From assembly GCA_022446795.1 (NCBI GenBank), contig JAKVBX010000024.1, forward strand, positions 1 through 56,628: a stretch of 56,628 bases of DNA, in the 5' to 3' direction. This document shows, piece by piece, positions 1 through 10,476 of this stretch; the stretch's first letter is position 1; each line of letters opens with the position of its first letter. Origin of the DNA: Phycisphaerales bacterium. Lineage in GTDB: Bacteria; Planctomycetota; Phycisphaerae; Phycisphaerales; SM1A02. The notes beneath the pieces are model-generated. The model was not told the origin of the DNA and did no database searches. It worked only from the letters and a program-made list of their open reading frames with translations. Both the position numbers and the translations under genes were made by a program.

Positions 1-114
1 ACCGCCACCACCTGCACCGCCGCCGCCGCCGCCGAAGCCGCCGCCACCGCCGCCACCGAAGCCGCCACCGCCGCCGCCAGCACCACCACCGCCGCCGCCG
101 GTGCCACCACCGAG
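1..114. repeat. Low-complexity ccgccaccg-type repeat (poly-Gly coding)
   Basis: Nearly pure repeats of ccgcca/ccgccg triplets. On the minus strand they encode a long glycine tract with scattered Ala and Phe inside the secretin-like gene that runs off the left edge. Such tracts are prone to slippage and assembly error, so the exact length is uncertain. Confidence 0.85.
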
Positions 115-1548
115 GTTCAGGTTGGGCGGATCATTGAAGTCCGGAATCGGCATGACGAGGTCACGCACGTCGTAGACCACCACGTGCTTCCGCTCATCGA
201 GCTTCTGCTCCGAGGAGATCAGCAGCATCCCGTCCTGGACTTCCCAGGCCGGATGCAGGGACGGATCACCAACCTGCTCCAGCACGCGGCCAAGGCCGAG
301 GTCCAGCGGCAGCTCGGACAGCCGGATGGTGACGAGCGTATCACGAGTGATGCTCAGTTCATCTTCCAGCGTCGACCAGTCCGGGTAGATCTTGAGACCG
401 TCGATGGCCTCCGTGAAATACTCAAGCACCTCGGAGAAGGGACGCTCGGTAAAGTTGATCTCGACCTTCTCCTCCATCAGCTTCATGACATGCCGATCGG
501 CCGGTGACACGCGGTAGCCGCCGTCTTCACCACGGCGATACGTGATCTGTGGCCAGTCCTCCGGATAGGAGTACATGCCGTTGATGGAGCGTTCACCAGC
601 ACCGGTGATGTTCTTCTTCGGCGGAATGAGCGACTTGTTGAGCTCCAACCACTCGTGGGCGTAGGCGAGGCCCTTCTCCCGATCCGAGTCAGCGAACTCG
701 CGGTAGATCAGGGTGGTTTCCATGACATCACGAAGCGCCAGGGCGGCCGGGTTCTGAGGATCGATGAAGAGGATCTCGTCAACGACCTGCAGGGCCTCGC
801 GGTACTTCAGTTCTTCCTGGAGCTTCCGGACTCGCAGCAGGCTCTCGCGGATGATCTTCTGCCGCTCATCCAGTTCACGCTGCTCGGTCGAGGCCCGGCT
901 GCGGGCCGCTTCATCACGGTCAGCCTGCTCCTTGAGCAGCTGCGCGTTGACCCGGGCCTCACCAATACGCTGGATCAACGCCTCGGCCTGGCCATTGAGC
1001 TGGTTGAACTCCAACTCGCCCAGGTACTGGCGTCGCTGTCGAAGCTTGATCTGTGCCGTCAGGATGGATCGATCAGCCGCGATGTAGTCCTCGCGGTCGA
1101 GAAGATCCTCGGCCTGCGAGACCGAGTCCTTGAACTCGATCAGTGTTCGTTGATGCTGTTCCTGCAACTGCAGTTCCACGCCCGCCATGCCAGCACCCTG
1201 TCCGGAGCCGAGCATGGAACCGTTGTCGACCATCTGCATGGCCTTCTGGAATCCCTCGCGAGCCCGCGCGTTGTCGGGCATCAGCTTGAGCACCTCGGCG
1301 TACTTATCCGCTGCTTCGCGCCAACGACCTTCGCGTTCCAGACGTTGCGCCGCGAGCAGGCCACTGTTGACACGAGCCTCGGTCATCTGCTTCTCGGAAG
1401 CAGACGTCGCCTCGGAAGACTCTGCAGTCTCTGCCGGTTCACCAGCCCCGGTGTCTTGCGCCAAGGCCGCGGGTGTGCCGCACAACAGAGCGCCGAACAA
1501 GAGCGTCGCTGCACACGCCCGGATGGAACGATCATCAAACAGGTTCAT
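1..1548 (-). CDS. Secretin-like (GspD/PilQ-type STN domain) secreted protein, 3' end missing
   Basis: Reading from an ATG at 1548, 516 codons stay open to the window edge. There is a signal peptide (MNLFDDRSIRACAATLLFGA, then TPAALA|Q). A helical region follows with a TPR-like segment at about residues 65-105 (GRWREAADKYAEVLKLMPDN) and charged coiled coil to about 280. Residues about 355-465 look like a secretin/TonB short N-terminal (STN) domain (KVEINFTERPFSEVLEYF, then ISSEQKLRKHVVVYDVRDLV). After that comes a Gly-rich stretch. In planctomycetes this order is common in type II/IV-pilus secretin-related proteins, which form or line outer-membrane export channels. The secretin barrel itself is not in the window, so the name rests on the STN part. 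It lies 210 bp downstream of carA on the same strand. A GGAG sequence precedes the start. Confidence 0.7.
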   Translation of the reverse strand, partial: MNLFDDRSIRACAATLLFGALLCGTPAALAQDTGAGEPAETAESSEATSASEKQMTEARVNSGLLAAQRLEREGRWREAADKYAEVLKLMPDNARAREGFQKAMQMVDNGSMLGSGQGAGMAGVELQLQEQHQRTLIEFKDSVSQAEDLLDREDYIAADRSILTAQIKLRQRRQYLGELEFNQLNGQAEALIQRIGEARVNAQLLKEQADRDEAARSRASTEQRELDERQKIIRESLLRVRKLQEELKYREALQVVDEILFIDPQNPAALALRDVMETTLIYREFADSDREKGLAYAHEWLELNKSLIPPKKNITGAGERSINGMYSYPEDWPQITYRRGEDGGYRVSPADRHVMKLMEEKVEINFTERPFSEVLEYFTEAIDGLKIYPDWSTLEDELSITRDTLVTIRLSELPLDLGLGRVLEQVGDPSLHPAWEVQDGMLLISSEQKLDERKHVVVYDVRDLVMPIPDFNDPPNLNLGGGTGGGGGGAGGGGGGFGGGGGGGFGGGGGGAGGGG

Positions 1549-1706
1549 GGAAATCTCCGACGTCCCCCTCCCGGGGGTCTCTCAACTCGCGACGAAACCG
1601 CCCCGCACACCACTTCCTGACGATGCGGACACACCGTCTTCGGGAAGCCGCGGCAGGCTCCGAACCGGCCCTCGCGGGCCTGGGAAGGCGTAGAGTACGA
1701 CCCCAC

Positions 1707-1740
1707 GGGCCCTTGGGCAACCAACCGGGCCAAAGGGCCC
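1707..1740 (-). terminator. Putative hairpin downstream of carA
   Basis: Inverted repeat GGGCCCTT...AAGGGCCC with three further pairs (ggc/gcc) inside, just after the carA stop. There is no T-run, so this could be a Rho-dependent end or only an mRNA-stabilising hairpin. Confidence 0.35.
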
Positions 1741-1758
1741 ACCCCGGGAGCCACCCCC

Positions 1759-2961
1759 TCAGGAGGTCGCGAGCCGCGAGGACTCCATCAGGCCGACGAA
1801 TTGCTCGAAAAGATGGCTGGAATCGTGGGGGCCGGGCGAGGCCTCGGGGTGGAACTGGACCGCAAAGATGGGCTTCTCCACGTGCCTGAAGCCCGCCACC
1901 GTGTGATCGTTCAGGTGGACATGAGTCACCACGCAGCCAGCAGCGACCAGGCTGGCCTCATCCACGCAGAAACCGTGATTCTGGCTGGTGATCTCCACCC
2001 GCTCCCGCTCGAGGTCAGAAACCGGCTGGTTGGCTCCTCGGTGCCCGAATGGAAGCTTCCAAGTGGACGCCCCCAGGGCCAGGGCCAGGAGCTGGTGACC
2101 CAAACAGATACCAAACGTCGGGTACTCGCCAGCGACCTCCCGCAGCGTCTCCACGAGGCCAGTCACCGCAGCGGGATCGCCGGGACCATTCGAGACGAAG
2201 AGGCCGTGCGGTCCATGGTCCCGGATTTCCGCGGGAGTCACGCTTGGGCTCACCCGGATGACATCACAGCCCAGGTCCGCCAGGTGCCGGTAGATATTCC
2301 GCTTTCCGCCACAGTCGATCGCCAGGACTCGCAGCGGCTCCTGTCCGGGCTCCCGGGCCATCCGACCCATGGGCCGCCAGTCACCCAGTGACTCCTGCCA
2401 GGGCTTGTCGTCGGCCAGCGAAGCGGCTTCCGCAAGGTTCCGTCCACTCATCTCAAGACTCTGCTGGGCCCGCTCGACCAATTCCTGATCTGTGGCCTCG
2501 GCACCGAGTGCAATGACGCCCCGCATGGCCCCGGAGGTCCGGAGAATCCGAACGAGGGCCCGGGTATCGATCTGCTCCAGGGCCGGGATACCGTGGGAGG
2601 CAAGCCAGGGCCCGAGGGCATCGGTCGAGCGGGAATTCGAGGGAATGGCCGATCGCTCCCGGATCACGAATCCAGCCACCTGGGGGCACTCGGATTCGAC
2701 GTCCTCAGGGCAGATGCCATAGTTGCCGACCTGGGTCGCGGTCATCACCAGGATCTGCCCGGCATAGCTGGGATCGGTCAGGGCCTCCTGGTATCCGGTC
2801 AGGGCCGTGTTGAAGACGACTTCGCCGACGCCTCGGTCACCAGGGTCGGTTGCTCCGAAGGACAGTCCCCTGAAGACGGTTCCATCTTCAAGTGCCAGTC
2901 GAGCCAGGATGGGAGTGGCATCCGTCACGTTCTGGTTGCAGTGTATCCACCCGAGAGGCAT
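1759..2961 (-). CDS. carA: Carbamoyl-phosphate synthase small (glutaminase) subunit
   Basis: About 400 residues, the usual CarA length. It hydrolyses glutamine and passes ammonia to CarB for carbamoyl phosphate used in arginine and pyrimidine synthesis. The N-terminal CarA domain is clear (LALEDGTVFRGLSFGA, GEVVFNTALTGYQEALTDPS). The C-terminal class-I glutamine amidotransferase domain has the oxyanion motif SNGPGDP, the nucleophile in FGICLGHQLLALA, the typical HRGANQPV and SQNHGF segments, and the His-Glu pair in VQFHPEASPGP. The chosen ATG (MPLGWIHC) lies 6 bp from the divergent priA start. A GTG at 2928 would give 389 residues and leave more promoter room. A much longer reading frame upstream is only the shadow of priA. 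carB is not in the window. Confidence 0.95.
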   Translation of the reverse strand: MPLGWIHCNQNVTDATPILARLALEDGTVFRGLSFGATDPGDRGVGEVVFNTALTGYQEALTDPSYAGQILVMTATQVGNYGICPEDVESECPQVAGFVIRERSAIPSNSRSTDALGPWLASHGIPALEQIDTRALVRILRTSGAMRGVIALGAEATDQELVERAQQSLEMSGRNLAEAASLADDKPWQESLGDWRPMGRMAREPGQEPLRVLAIDCGGKRNIYRHLADLGCDVIRVSPSVTPAEIRDHGPHGLFVSNGPGDPAAVTGLVETLREVAGEYPTFGICLGHQLLALALGASTWKLPFGHRGANQPVSDLERERVEITSQNHGFCVDEASLVAAGCVVTHVHLNDHTVAGFRHVEKPIFAVQFHPEASPGPHDSSHLFEQFVGLMESSRLATS

Positions 2962-2967
2962 CGGGGT

Positions 2968-5274
2968 ATGCTCGGCCACATGGAGGGGCTTTTCCCCCAG
3001 GCGACCACAGGGCTCGTTCGTGTCGCGGTCGAACGCGGACTCGATCGCTACCCGGACGGTCTCACCTATGCGCTCGACGAGGACCTCGCCGACGTCGCCG
3101 TTGGTGAGCGAGTGATCGTACCCCTTGGCCGTGGCAATACCCCCACCGGCGGCTACGTGGTGGAACGACTGTCGCAGGAATCGGCCCCACCACGAACCAA
3201 GCACGTGCTCCGGCGAGACGAGACCGCACCGGATCTTCCCGCTGACCTGCTGAGCCTGGCGGACTGGATCGCCACCTACTACCTGGCCCCCCTGGGGCTC
3301 ACGATCGCCAACATGCTGCCCTCGGCCGTCCGCAAGGGAACCGGCTCGACCACTCTCCGGCTGGTCAGCCGGGCCTCCGATCCTCCCGGCGAGGGGAAGC
3401 GGCCAACCGCCAAGCAAAAACAGGTCCTGGACACCCTGGATGAGCTGCCAGCCTCACAACGCCCCGTCGAACGCCGGTCCCTTGCCGACATGGCGGGCCT
3501 GGGCACCTGCGGACCGATTGACCGCCTGGTCGCCGCGGGCGTCCTGGTCGAAACCCGACAGACCGCCATCGAGGCGGCCTGGCATTCGGCCGCACCCGTG
3601 GACAGCCGCATGCCGACTCCGACACCGGCGCAGCAGACCGTGATCGACGCCATTGCCGCCGAACGCGATGCCGGGTTCTCCACACACCTTCTTCGCGGGG
3701 TCACTGGTTCAGGGAAGACCGAGGTCTACCTCCGGCTCATTGACCAGACGCTCCAGGCCGGTCAGATCGCGTTGATGCTGGTCCCCGAGATCGCCCTGAC
3801 GCCCCAGACCGGTGGCCGTTTGACTGGCCGTTTCCCCGACCGACGGATTGCGGTCCTGCACTCGGGACTCACCGATGCCCAGCGCAATCAACAGTGGGCT
3901 CGTGTCGCCCGGGATGATGTCGACATCGTCCTGGGCGCTCGAAGCGCCGTCCTGGCACCGATTCGACACGAGCGACTCGGGCTGGTGGTGGTCGACGAAG
4001 AACATGACCAGTCCTACAAGCAGGATTCCACCCCGCGATACCACGGTCGCGATACCGCAATCCGGCTGGCCCAGATGTCGAACTGCCCCGCGGTCCTCGG
4101 CAGTGCCACACCGTCCATCGAATCCTGGTGCAACGCCACCGAACGAGGCGTATATCGACTGCATGAACTGCAGGACCGCGCCCCGGGACTGACCGTTCCG
4201 CGGATCCGCCTTCTGGACATGGCCCAGGAACGACGTCGACAACTCCCGGGCCAGTCGATGCTGATCGGCCCGACGCTGGACCACGCGTTGCAGGAGACGT
4301 TGCAGTCCGACGGACAGGCCCTTTTGCTGCTCAATCGACGCGGCTTTGCGTCCTACGTGGCCTGTCGGAACCAGAAGTGCGGATGGATGCTGTGCTGCGA
4401 TCAGTGCGATGTCACGATGGTCATGCATCGCCATCGCGAACTGCCCCGGGGCGGCCTGCTCCGATGTCACCACTGTCTCAGCGAGTGTCGCGTACCGAAA
4501 TCCTGCGCCGCCTGTGGTGGTCCAGTAGCCGCGTTGGGCCAGGGCACCCAACGCATCGAAGAAGTCCTGGCTGCCCGGTTCCCGGAACTCCGCCCCGGCG
4601 AGACCCTGCAGCGGATCGACTCGGACACCATGCGACGCGTTGACGATCTTCACGAGGTGCTGGCCGCGTTCGGCGCGGGGCGCATCCGGGTCCTGCTGGG
4701 AACACAGATGATCGCCAAGGGCCTGGACTACCCGGGCGTGCGGCTGGTCGGCGTGATCGATGCCGATACCGCGATCCACCTGCCGGACTTCCGCGCTTCG
4801 GAGCGGACCTATCAACTCGTCGCACAGGTCTGCGGTCGCTGTGGACGCGGCGGCGATGCCGGCACCGCCCTGATCCAGACCTACAACCCGGACGCCCCGG
4901 CGATCCGGCTCGCCGCCGAACGCCAGTACCGGGCTTTCGCGGACGCAGAGTTGGTGGACCGATCGGCCTGCGGCCTGCCCCCCGCTCGTCGCATGGCCCG
5001 GATCGTGATCCAGGATCACGATCGTGCCCGCTGCACGGCACTGGCCGCAACGATGCGGGAGCGGCTCGAGGCCTTCCGGACCGAGGCCGTCGAGATCCGG
5101 GGCCCGACCGAGTGCGTCATCGCCCGGATCGCCCAGCGATTCCGACGGCAGATCGAACTTTTCGCACCGTCTGCACGGGCGCTTCACCAGGTGCTGGCCG
5201 AGGCCCGGGCGGCCGGCCTCCTCGACACGGCGGATCGAACGACGATCGACATGGATCCGATGTCCCTCATGTAG
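2968..5274 (+). CDS. priA: Primosomal replication restart helicase PriA
   Basis: 768 residues. This is a superfamily 2 DNA helicase that reloads the replisome at stalled forks. Visible parts: N-terminal fork-binding domain (VRVAVERGLDRYPDGLTYAL), Walker A GVTGSGKTEVYL at about 245, the PriA-type DEEH box (VVDEEHDQSYKQD) at about 340, and a zinc-binding insert between about 465 and 520 with repeated Cys pairs (CGWMLCCDQC, RCHHC, CAACGG). Helicase motifs V/VI follow (GTQMIAKGLDYPGV, QVCGRCGRGG). The start ATG at 2968 follows GAGAGG; a second ATG lies at 2980. It is divergent from carA, so both promoters must lie inside the opposite coding region or in the tiny gap. Confidence 0.95.
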   Translation: MLGHMEGLFPQATTGLVRVAVERGLDRYPDGLTYALDEDLADVAVGERVIVPLGRGNTPTGGYVVERLSQESAPPRTKHVLRRDETAPDLPADLLSLADWIATYYLAPLGLTIANMLPSAVRKGTGSTTLRLVSRASDPPGEGKRPTAKQKQVLDTLDELPASQRPVERRSLADMAGLGTCGPIDRLVAAGVLVETRQTAIEAAWHSAAPVDSRMPTPTPAQQTVIDAIAAERDAGFSTHLLRGVTGSGKTEVYLRLIDQTLQAGQIALMLVPEIALTPQTGGRLTGRFPDRRIAVLHSGLTDAQRNQQWARVARDDVDIVLGARSAVLAPIRHERLGLVVVDEEHDQSYKQDSTPRYHGRDTAIRLAQMSNCPAVLGSATPSIESWCNATERGVYRLHELQDRAPGLTVPRIRLLDMAQERRRQLPGQSMLIGPTLDHALQETLQSDGQALLLLNRRGFASYVACRNQKCGWMLCCDQCDVTMVMHRHRELPRGGLLRCHHCLSECRVPKSCAACGGPVAALGQGTQRIEEVLAARFPELRPGETLQRIDSDTMRRVDDLHEVLAAFGAGRIRVLLGTQMIAKGLDYPGVRLVGVIDADTAIHLPDFRASERTYQLVAQVCGRCGRGGDAGTALIQTYNPDAPAIRLAAERQYRAFADAELVDRSACGLPPARRMARIVIQDHDRARCTALAATMRERLEAFRTEAVEIRGPTECVIARIAQRFRRQIELFAPSARALHQVLAEARAAGLLDTADRTTIDMDPMSLM

Positions 5275-5307
5275 TCTCGAAAGCCGTCCTGATCGTCGCG
5301 GGATTGG

Positions 5308-5316
5308 TGCTAGAAT
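5308..5316 (+). promoter_or_regulatory. Extended -10 promoter element for sucA
   Basis: TGC-TAGAAT is a full extended -10 (TGnTAnAAT). Its end is 15 nt before the sucA ATG and no Shine-Dalgarno sequence is visible between them, so the transcript would have a leader of only about 7-9 nt. No convincing -35 is seen. Confidence 0.5.
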
Positions 5317-5331
5317 TGCCAACTTGCCCGT

Positions 5332-8166
5332 ATGAGCGACCTGCCCGCCCATCCCGGAGTTGACGCTGACGCCGAGGGGCCGACGACGGCCAATACGACG
5401 CCGTCGGTCAATGGATGGAACGGCGCCTACATCGATGACCTGTACCAGCAGTGGTCAGCAAGCCCGGAATCGGTGCCCGACCAGTGGCGGTCCTTTTTCG
5501 AGGGCTTCGACCTGGGCTACCGCGCCCCCGAGGAGGGCGACTCCGACACGCCTGGCACGTCCCGGGAAAGTCGAGTCGAGGAACTGGTTCGTCGGTACCG
5601 GGATGTCGGGCACCTGGCAGCCACGCTCGATCCGCTGAACCTGGTACATCGAAGCGTACCGGAACTCGATCCATCTTCCGTCGGGTTCACCGAGGCCGAC
5701 ATGGATCGACCGGTCGATGTCGGTGACCTGCCGATCGACGGCCCCGTCTCGTTGCGATCGCTCGTCGACTACCTCCGCCAGACCTGGTGTGGAACACTGG
5801 GCGCCGAGGTGTCCCATATCCGTGACACCACGCGGCGGAACTGGGTGCAGGCCCGCGTCGAGGCCATCGGTGGACGGCCGTCCACCCCCGAGGATGTGCA
5901 ACGTCGCATCCTGCGGGAACTGCAGCAGGCAACGGGACTCGAGCGGTTCCTCATGCGGCGCTACATCGGAAAGAAGTGGTTCAGCCTGGAAGGCTGTGAG
6001 TCGCTGATTCCCATGCTCAACGAGATGCTGGTGAGCGCCTCGGAGGATGACATCCAGGAGATCGCCTTCGGCATGGCGCACCGCGGCCGCATCAACGTGC
6101 TGGTCAACATCCTGGAGAAGAGCTACGACCAGTTGTTCACGGAGTTCGAGGAATCCTGGGCCGAGGACTTCCTGGGTGCCGGCGGTGACGTCAAGTACCA
6201 CCGTGGATTCAGCAGCTACGTCGTGACCGACGCCGGCAAACCGGTCTACCTTTCCATGTCGTCGAATCCCTCCCACCTGGAGTGGGGACATCCCGTGGTA
6301 CTGGGCCGGCTCCGCGCCAAGCAGCGGCTTCGCGATGACGCGGACCGACGGACCAGCCTGCCGGTCCTGATCCACGGTGACTCATCACTTCCCGGCCAGG
6401 GCATCACGCAGGAACTGGCCAACCTGTCGAAACTGGACTCGTACACGGTCGGTGGCTCGATCCACATCGTGATCAACAACCAGATCGCGTTCACCGCGTC
6501 GCAGGACGAGGCCTACAGCGGGATCTACTGCACGGACTTCCTCCGCGGCCTGGACATGCCGGTCTTCCACGTCAATTCACAGGATCCGGAGATGTGCGTT
6601 GCGGTCATGCAGATGGCCTACGACTACCGCCGGACTTTCCAGGATGACGTGGTGATCGATCTCTGGGGCTTCCGCAAGTTCGGTCACAACGAGACGGACG
6701 AACCGTCCTTCACCAACCCGGTGATGTACAACGCGGTCAAGTCCACTCGACCGATCCTCGACGGATATGCCCAGGCGCTCACGGAACGTGGTGTCGTCGG
6801 CCCGGAGGAGTCCAACCAGACGACGCAACGACTCATGGAACTCATGGACGAGGCGCAGAAGCGGATCAAGGATGAGCCGGTACGCCCGACGCCGATGGCC
6901 CTCGATGATCACTCGACCTGGGCAGGCTTCTCACCTGGTTACGATTCCACGCCGGTCCCGACCTCGGTCCCCCGCACCCGACTGCAGCAGATTTCCGAGG
7001 CGCTGGGTCGGGTCCCGGACGGTTTCTCGATCCATCCGAAACTGGAACGCATTCTCGAGTACCGCGGCACGGCGATCGAGAAGGACCAGCCGCTCGACTG
7101 GGCGATGGGCGAACTGCTCGCCCTGGGATCGCTCCTGGGCGAGGGTGATGACATTCGGTTCACTGGAGAAGACACCCGTCGCGGGACCTTCAGCCATCGC
7201 CATGCGGTCCTTCGGGACATCGAGACCGGCGAGGAGTACATCCCACTGAACCACCTCGGCGAACAGCAGGGGCAGTTGTGCATCCACAACAGCCCGGTGA
7301 CCGAGGGCGGCTGCATTGGATTCGAATACGGCTACTCGCTGGGTGATCCCAAGATGTTCGTCGCCTGGGAAGCCCAGTTCGGTGACTTCGCCAACGCGGG
7401 ACAGGTGTACTTCGACCAGTTCATCGCCTCCGCGGCCAAGAAGTGGGCTCGCAACAGCGGACTGGTCTGCCTGCTGCCCCACGGCTACGAGGGCATGGGC
7501 CCCGAGCACTCGTCCGCCCGTATCGAACGATTCCTGCAGTTGTGCGCAGACGACAACATGGAAGTGGTGAATCCAACCACGCCGGCACAGATCTTCCACC
7601 TGTTCCGACGACAGATGCTCCGCGGATTCCGCAAGCCACTGATCGTGTTCACGCCCAAGAGCCTGCTGCGACATCCGGTCGCCACCTCCAGCGTCGCCGA
7701 CCTGACGGATCGAGGGTTCCAGCGGGTCATCGATGATCCCGACGTGGACCAGTCGATCGCCCCCGCAGCGGACATCGACACGGTGCTCCTCTGCAGTGGC
7801 AAGGTCTACTACGACCTCCTTCAGCACCGCGAGGAAGTCGGCAACACGACCCGAGCCGTGGTTCGCATGGAGCAGCTGTATCCCTTCCCGCAGGATGAGG
7901 TCAAAGCGCTCTTCACGCGATACCCCAAGGCCACGTTCACCTGGGTCCAGGAGGAACCGCAGAACAACGGTGCCTGGTGGTTCATGTATGACTGGTTCCG
8001 GGACAACTTCGATCGTCCCATCGACTACATCGGACGTCCCGCGAACGACTCACCCGCCGTCGGCTCGTCCACGGCGCACCGGGAAGAACAGCACGCGATA
8101 CTGGTCCGGGCGTTCCGGTCCAGGACCCCTGACGCCTCCACCACGGCTACGAGCCGAGGAACCTGA
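5332..8166 (+). CDS. sucA: 2-oxoglutarate dehydrogenase E1 component
   Basis: 944 residues, close to the 933 of E. coli SucA. It is the thiamine-diphosphate-dependent decarboxylase of the 2-oxoglutarate dehydrogenase complex in the TCA cycle. Seen in order: N-terminal peripheral-subunit-binding helix ([12 protein letters not shown]), [46 protein letters not shown], the [14 protein letters not shown] and NNQIAFTA segments, [29 protein letters not shown], and the C-terminal transketolase half ([44 protein letters not shown]). The gene begins a tight plus-strand series: sucB starts 2 nt after the stop. No SD sequence is present; an extended -10 lies just upstream. Confidence 0.97.
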   Translation: MSDLPAHPGVDADAEGPTTANTTPSVNGWNGAYIDDLYQQWSASPESVPDQWRSFFEGFDLGYRAPEEGDSDTPGTSRESRVEELVRRYRDVGHLAATLDPLNLVHRSVPELDPSSVGFTEADMDRPVDVGDLPIDGPVSLRSLVDYLRQTWCGTLGAEVSHIRDTTRRNWVQARVEAIGGRPSTPEDVQRRILRELQQATGLERFLMRRYIGKKWFSLEGCESLIPMLNEMLVSASEDDIQEIAFGMAHRGRINVLVNILEKSYDQLFTEFEESWAEDFLGAGGDVKYHRGFSSYVVTDAGKPVYLSMSSNPSHLEWGHPVVLGRLRAKQRLRDDADRRTSLPVLIHGDSSLPGQGITQELANLSKLDSYTVGGSIHIVINNQIAFTASQDEAYSGIYCTDFLRGLDMPVFHVNSQDPEMCVAVMQMAYDYRRTFQDDVVIDLWGFRKFGHNETDEPSFTNPVMYNAVKSTRPILDGYAQALTERGVVGPEESNQTTQRLMELMDEAQKRIKDEPVRPTPMALDDHSTWAGFSPGYDSTPVPTSVPRTRLQQISEALGRVPDGFSIHPKLERILEYRGTAIEKDQPLDWAMGELLALGSLLGEGDDIRFTGEDTRRGTFSHRHAVLRDIETGEEYIPLNHLGEQQGQLCIHNSPVTEGGCIGFEYGYSLGDPKMFVAWEAQFGDFANAGQVYFDQFIASAAKKWARNSGLVCLLPHGYEGMGPEHSSARIERFLQLCADDNMEVVNPTTPAQIFHLFRRQMLRGFRKPLIVFTPKSLLRHPVATSSVADLTDRGFQRVIDDPDVDQSIAPAADIDTVLLCSGKVYYDLLQHREEVGNTTRAVVRMEQLYPFPQDEVKALFTRYPKATFTWVQEEPQNNGAWWFMYDWFRDNFDRPIDYIGRPANDSPAVGSSTAHREEQHAILVRAFRSRTPDASTTATSRGT

Positions 8167-8168
8167 TC

Positions 8169-9434
8169 ATGCCCGTCGACATCATCATTCCAAGCCTGGG
8201 AGAGTCGATCAGCGAGGTCCGCCTCGGCCGCTGGCTCAAGCAGGAGGGCGACTGGGTCAACCAGGATGATTCCCTGGTCGAGATCGAGTCGGACAAGGTG
8301 ACCCAGGAGCTGCCGGCGCCGGCTGCCGGCGCGCTGCACATCGGTGAGGCCGAGGGCGCGGACCTGGGTATCGGCGCCGTGATCGGAACCATTGACAGCG
8401 ACGCCCCCAAGCCCGCCAGCCAACCGACGTCCAACCCGGCCACGGCTGACAGCCCCCCGGCAACGGCGGCGCCCGCCCCACCATCACCGGCGCCCCAGGC
8501 GACCCGCGTGGAGATTGCCACCGAGTCGGCCGCCGCCTCCACGCCGGTCAGGGCGACCACCATGGCCCGCAAGATTGCCGAAGACCGCGGGGTTCCCCTG
8601 AGCGACATCCATGGATCAGGCCCGCAGGGGCGGATCATGAAGGCGGACGTGCTGTCGGCACCAACCGCTGACGCGACATCCGGCACGACCGCTGATGCCG
8701 CACCACTGGTTGCCCCGGATGGTGCCAGGGGTGTTCGTCGCCAGCGACTGAGCAAGCTGCGTATGCGGATCGCGGAACGACTGGTCGATGCCCAGCATTC
8801 CGCGGCGATGCTCACGACCTTCAACGAAGCAGACATGTCGGCAGTGATCGAGATGAGATCGCTGCACAAGGACGAGTTTCACGACCAGCATGGCGTCAAG
8901 CTGGGCTTCATGTCCTTCTTCGCCCGCGCCTGCGTCAGCGCCCTGAAGCATGTTCCCGCCATCAACGCCTTCATCGATGGCGACGAGATCGAATACCACG
9001 ACTACGTCGACCTCTCTGTTGCCGTGGGAACCGATCGAGGACTGGTCGTCCCCGTGGTTCGGGATGCGGACCGCAAGTCCTTCGCCCAGATCGAAGCCGA
9101 CATCGCCGGACTGGCCGCCAAGGCACGCGACGGCCAATTGACCGTTGATGACATGACCGGGGGCACCTTCACCATCAGCAACGGCGGGGTGTACGGCTCG
9201 ATGATGTCCACGCCGATTCTCAATCCGCCGCAGTCGGGAATCCTCGGCCTGCATCGAATCCAGAAGCGGGCCATGGAAGATCCGGACAATCCCGGCCAGA
9301 TCGTGCTGCGGCCCATGATGTACCTCGCCCTGAGCTACGACCACCGCATCGTCGATGGCAGCGAGGCCGTTGGCTTCCTCGTTCACGTCAAGCAGTGCAT
9401 CGAGGATCCCGAGCGGCTGCTGCTGGGACTCTGA
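8169..9434 (+). CDS. sucB: Dihydrolipoyllysine succinyltransferase, 2-oxoglutarate dehydrogenase E2
   Basis: 421 residues. It is the core acyltransferase that takes the succinyl group from SucA-bound ThDP via lipoate to CoA. One lipoyl domain (residues 1-75) has the lipoylated lysine K43 in IESDKVTQ. An Ala/Pro linker follows, then an E3-binding domain ([29 protein letters not shown]) and the catalytic domain from about 190 with the closing [18 protein letters not shown] (His and Asp of the active site). MPSLGESI-type N-terminus ([11 protein letters not shown]) and the E2o-like C-terminus ([30 protein letters not shown]) support succinyl- rather than acetyltransferase. E3 (lpd) is not in the window. 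Confidence 0.96.
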   Translation: MPVDIIIPSLGESISEVRLGRWLKQEGDWVNQDDSLVEIESDKVTQELPAPAAGALHIGEAEGADLGIGAVIGTIDSDAPKPASQPTSNPATADSPPATAAPAPPSPAPQATRVEIATESAAASTPVRATTMARKIAEDRGVPLSDIHGSGPQGRIMKADVLSAPTADATSGTTADAAPLVAPDGARGVRRQRLSKLRMRIAERLVDAQHSAAMLTTFNEADMSAVIEMRSLHKDEFHDQHGVKLGFMSFFARACVSALKHVPAINAFIDGDEIEYHDYVDLSVAVGTDRGLVVPVVRDADRKSFAQIEADIAGLAAKARDGQLTVDDMTGGTFTISNGGVYGSMMSTPILNPPQSGILGLHRIQKRAMEDPDNPGQIVLRPMMYLALSYDHRIVDGSEAVGFLVHVKQCIEDPERLLLGL

Positions 9435-9439
9435 CCCCC

Positions 9440-10369
9440 ATGACCGATCACGGGCATATCCCCGTCCTGGTGGACGAGGTGCTCGAGGCCCTGGCCCCCC
9501 GCCCGGGAGATGTCGTCGTCGACTGCACGCTGGGTCGAGGCGGTCATGCCCTGGCCCTGGGCCAGGCCGTCGGCCGCGACGGGCTGGTCATCGGGATCGA
9601 CCGTGACCGGCAGAACCTGGCCCACGCGTCGGACCGCCTGCAGACCGCCGGTATCCCGTTCGTCGGCATCCATGACTCGTTTGCCCGCGTCGCCCACCAC
9701 ATCGAAGACAGCGGCCGGCCCGCCAATATCGTCCTGGCCGACCTGGGCGTGTCCTCCAACCAGTTGGATGACCCGGACCGCGGATTCGGCTTCCATGACG
9801 AGGCCCCATTGGACATGCGACTGGACCAGGACGTCCCCGGGGACGTCAGTTCACTGCTGGCGGATATCTCCGAGTCGGAGTTGGCAGAGTTGATCCGGAC
9901 CTACGGTGAGGACCCCATGGCGGGCGCCATTGCCCGAAAAGTTGCACTGGAGCGGCAAACACGGCCGATCACGACCACGGGACAGTTGTCCCAACTGGTG
10001 CGGGATGCCTACGGTCCTCGTGCCCGTTCATCTCGACTCCATCCCGCAACCCGGACCTTCATGGCCCTTCGAATAGCCCTGAACGACGAGATCGCGGCCC
10101 TGGAGACCCTGCTTGACCGGATCGGTCGAGCCTGCGAGATGACCGGAAGCGAAGGCTGGCTCAGCCCCGGGGCCCGGGTCGGATTGATCTCCTTCCACAG
10201 CCTCGAGGACCGCCCCGTGAAACAGGCGTTCGCCGAACTTGATCGGCGGGGCCTGGCGGACCGGCTCACCCGAGGGGCCGTCCGACCCACGGAGGCCGAG
10301 ATGCAGGCGAATCCGCGAAGCCGCTCGGCCAAGTTCCGAGCCATCCGGCGGACGGCCGCCGGGAACTGA
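9440..10369 (+). CDS. rsmH: 16S rRNA (cytosine-1402-N4) methyltransferase RsmH
   Basis: 309 residues, usual length for RsmH/MraW. It N4-methylates C1402 in the 16S rRNA decoding centre with SAM. Diagnostic segments: HIPVLVDEVLEAL at the N-terminus, SAM-binding VVDCTLGRGGHALALG, the ADLGVSSNQLDDPDRGFGF signature, PLDMRLDQ, HPATRTFMALRIALNDE, and LISFHSLEDRPVKQAF. The ATG at 9440 is 5 nt after the sucB stop; a longer in-frame start inside sucB is not needed. In many bacteria rsmH opens the division/cell-wall cluster, which fits ftsL-like and ftsI just downstream. The usual mraZ partner upstream is missing and replaced by sucAB. Confidence 0.96.
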   Translation: MTDHGHIPVLVDEVLEALAPRPGDVVVDCTLGRGGHALALGQAVGRDGLVIGIDRDRQNLAHASDRLQTAGIPFVGIHDSFARVAHHIEDSGRPANIVLADLGVSSNQLDDPDRGFGFHDEAPLDMRLDQDVPGDVSSLLADISESELAELIRTYGEDPMAGAIARKVALERQTRPITTTGQLSQLVRDAYGPRARSSRLHPATRTFMALRIALNDEIAALETLLDRIGRACEMTGSEGWLSPGARVGLISFHSLEDRPVKQAFAELDRRGLADRLTRGAVRPTEAEMQANPRSRSAKFRAIRRTAAGN

Positions 10370-10476
10370 TCCCGGATCTTCCGGGAGCGAGAGGACGACG
10401 GGGCCGCAAGGATGCTGGCCTCGTACAGAGCGAGACCCCCGGGACTGTTCCCGGACACGCATGGACGCGGGAGTCG

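Noticed and set aside
3709-5352. 547-codon open frame on the minus strand opposite priA
   Set aside because: No family motif, low-complexity His/Gly/Asp-rich translation and complete overlap with a well-supported helicase; it is a GC-driven shadow.
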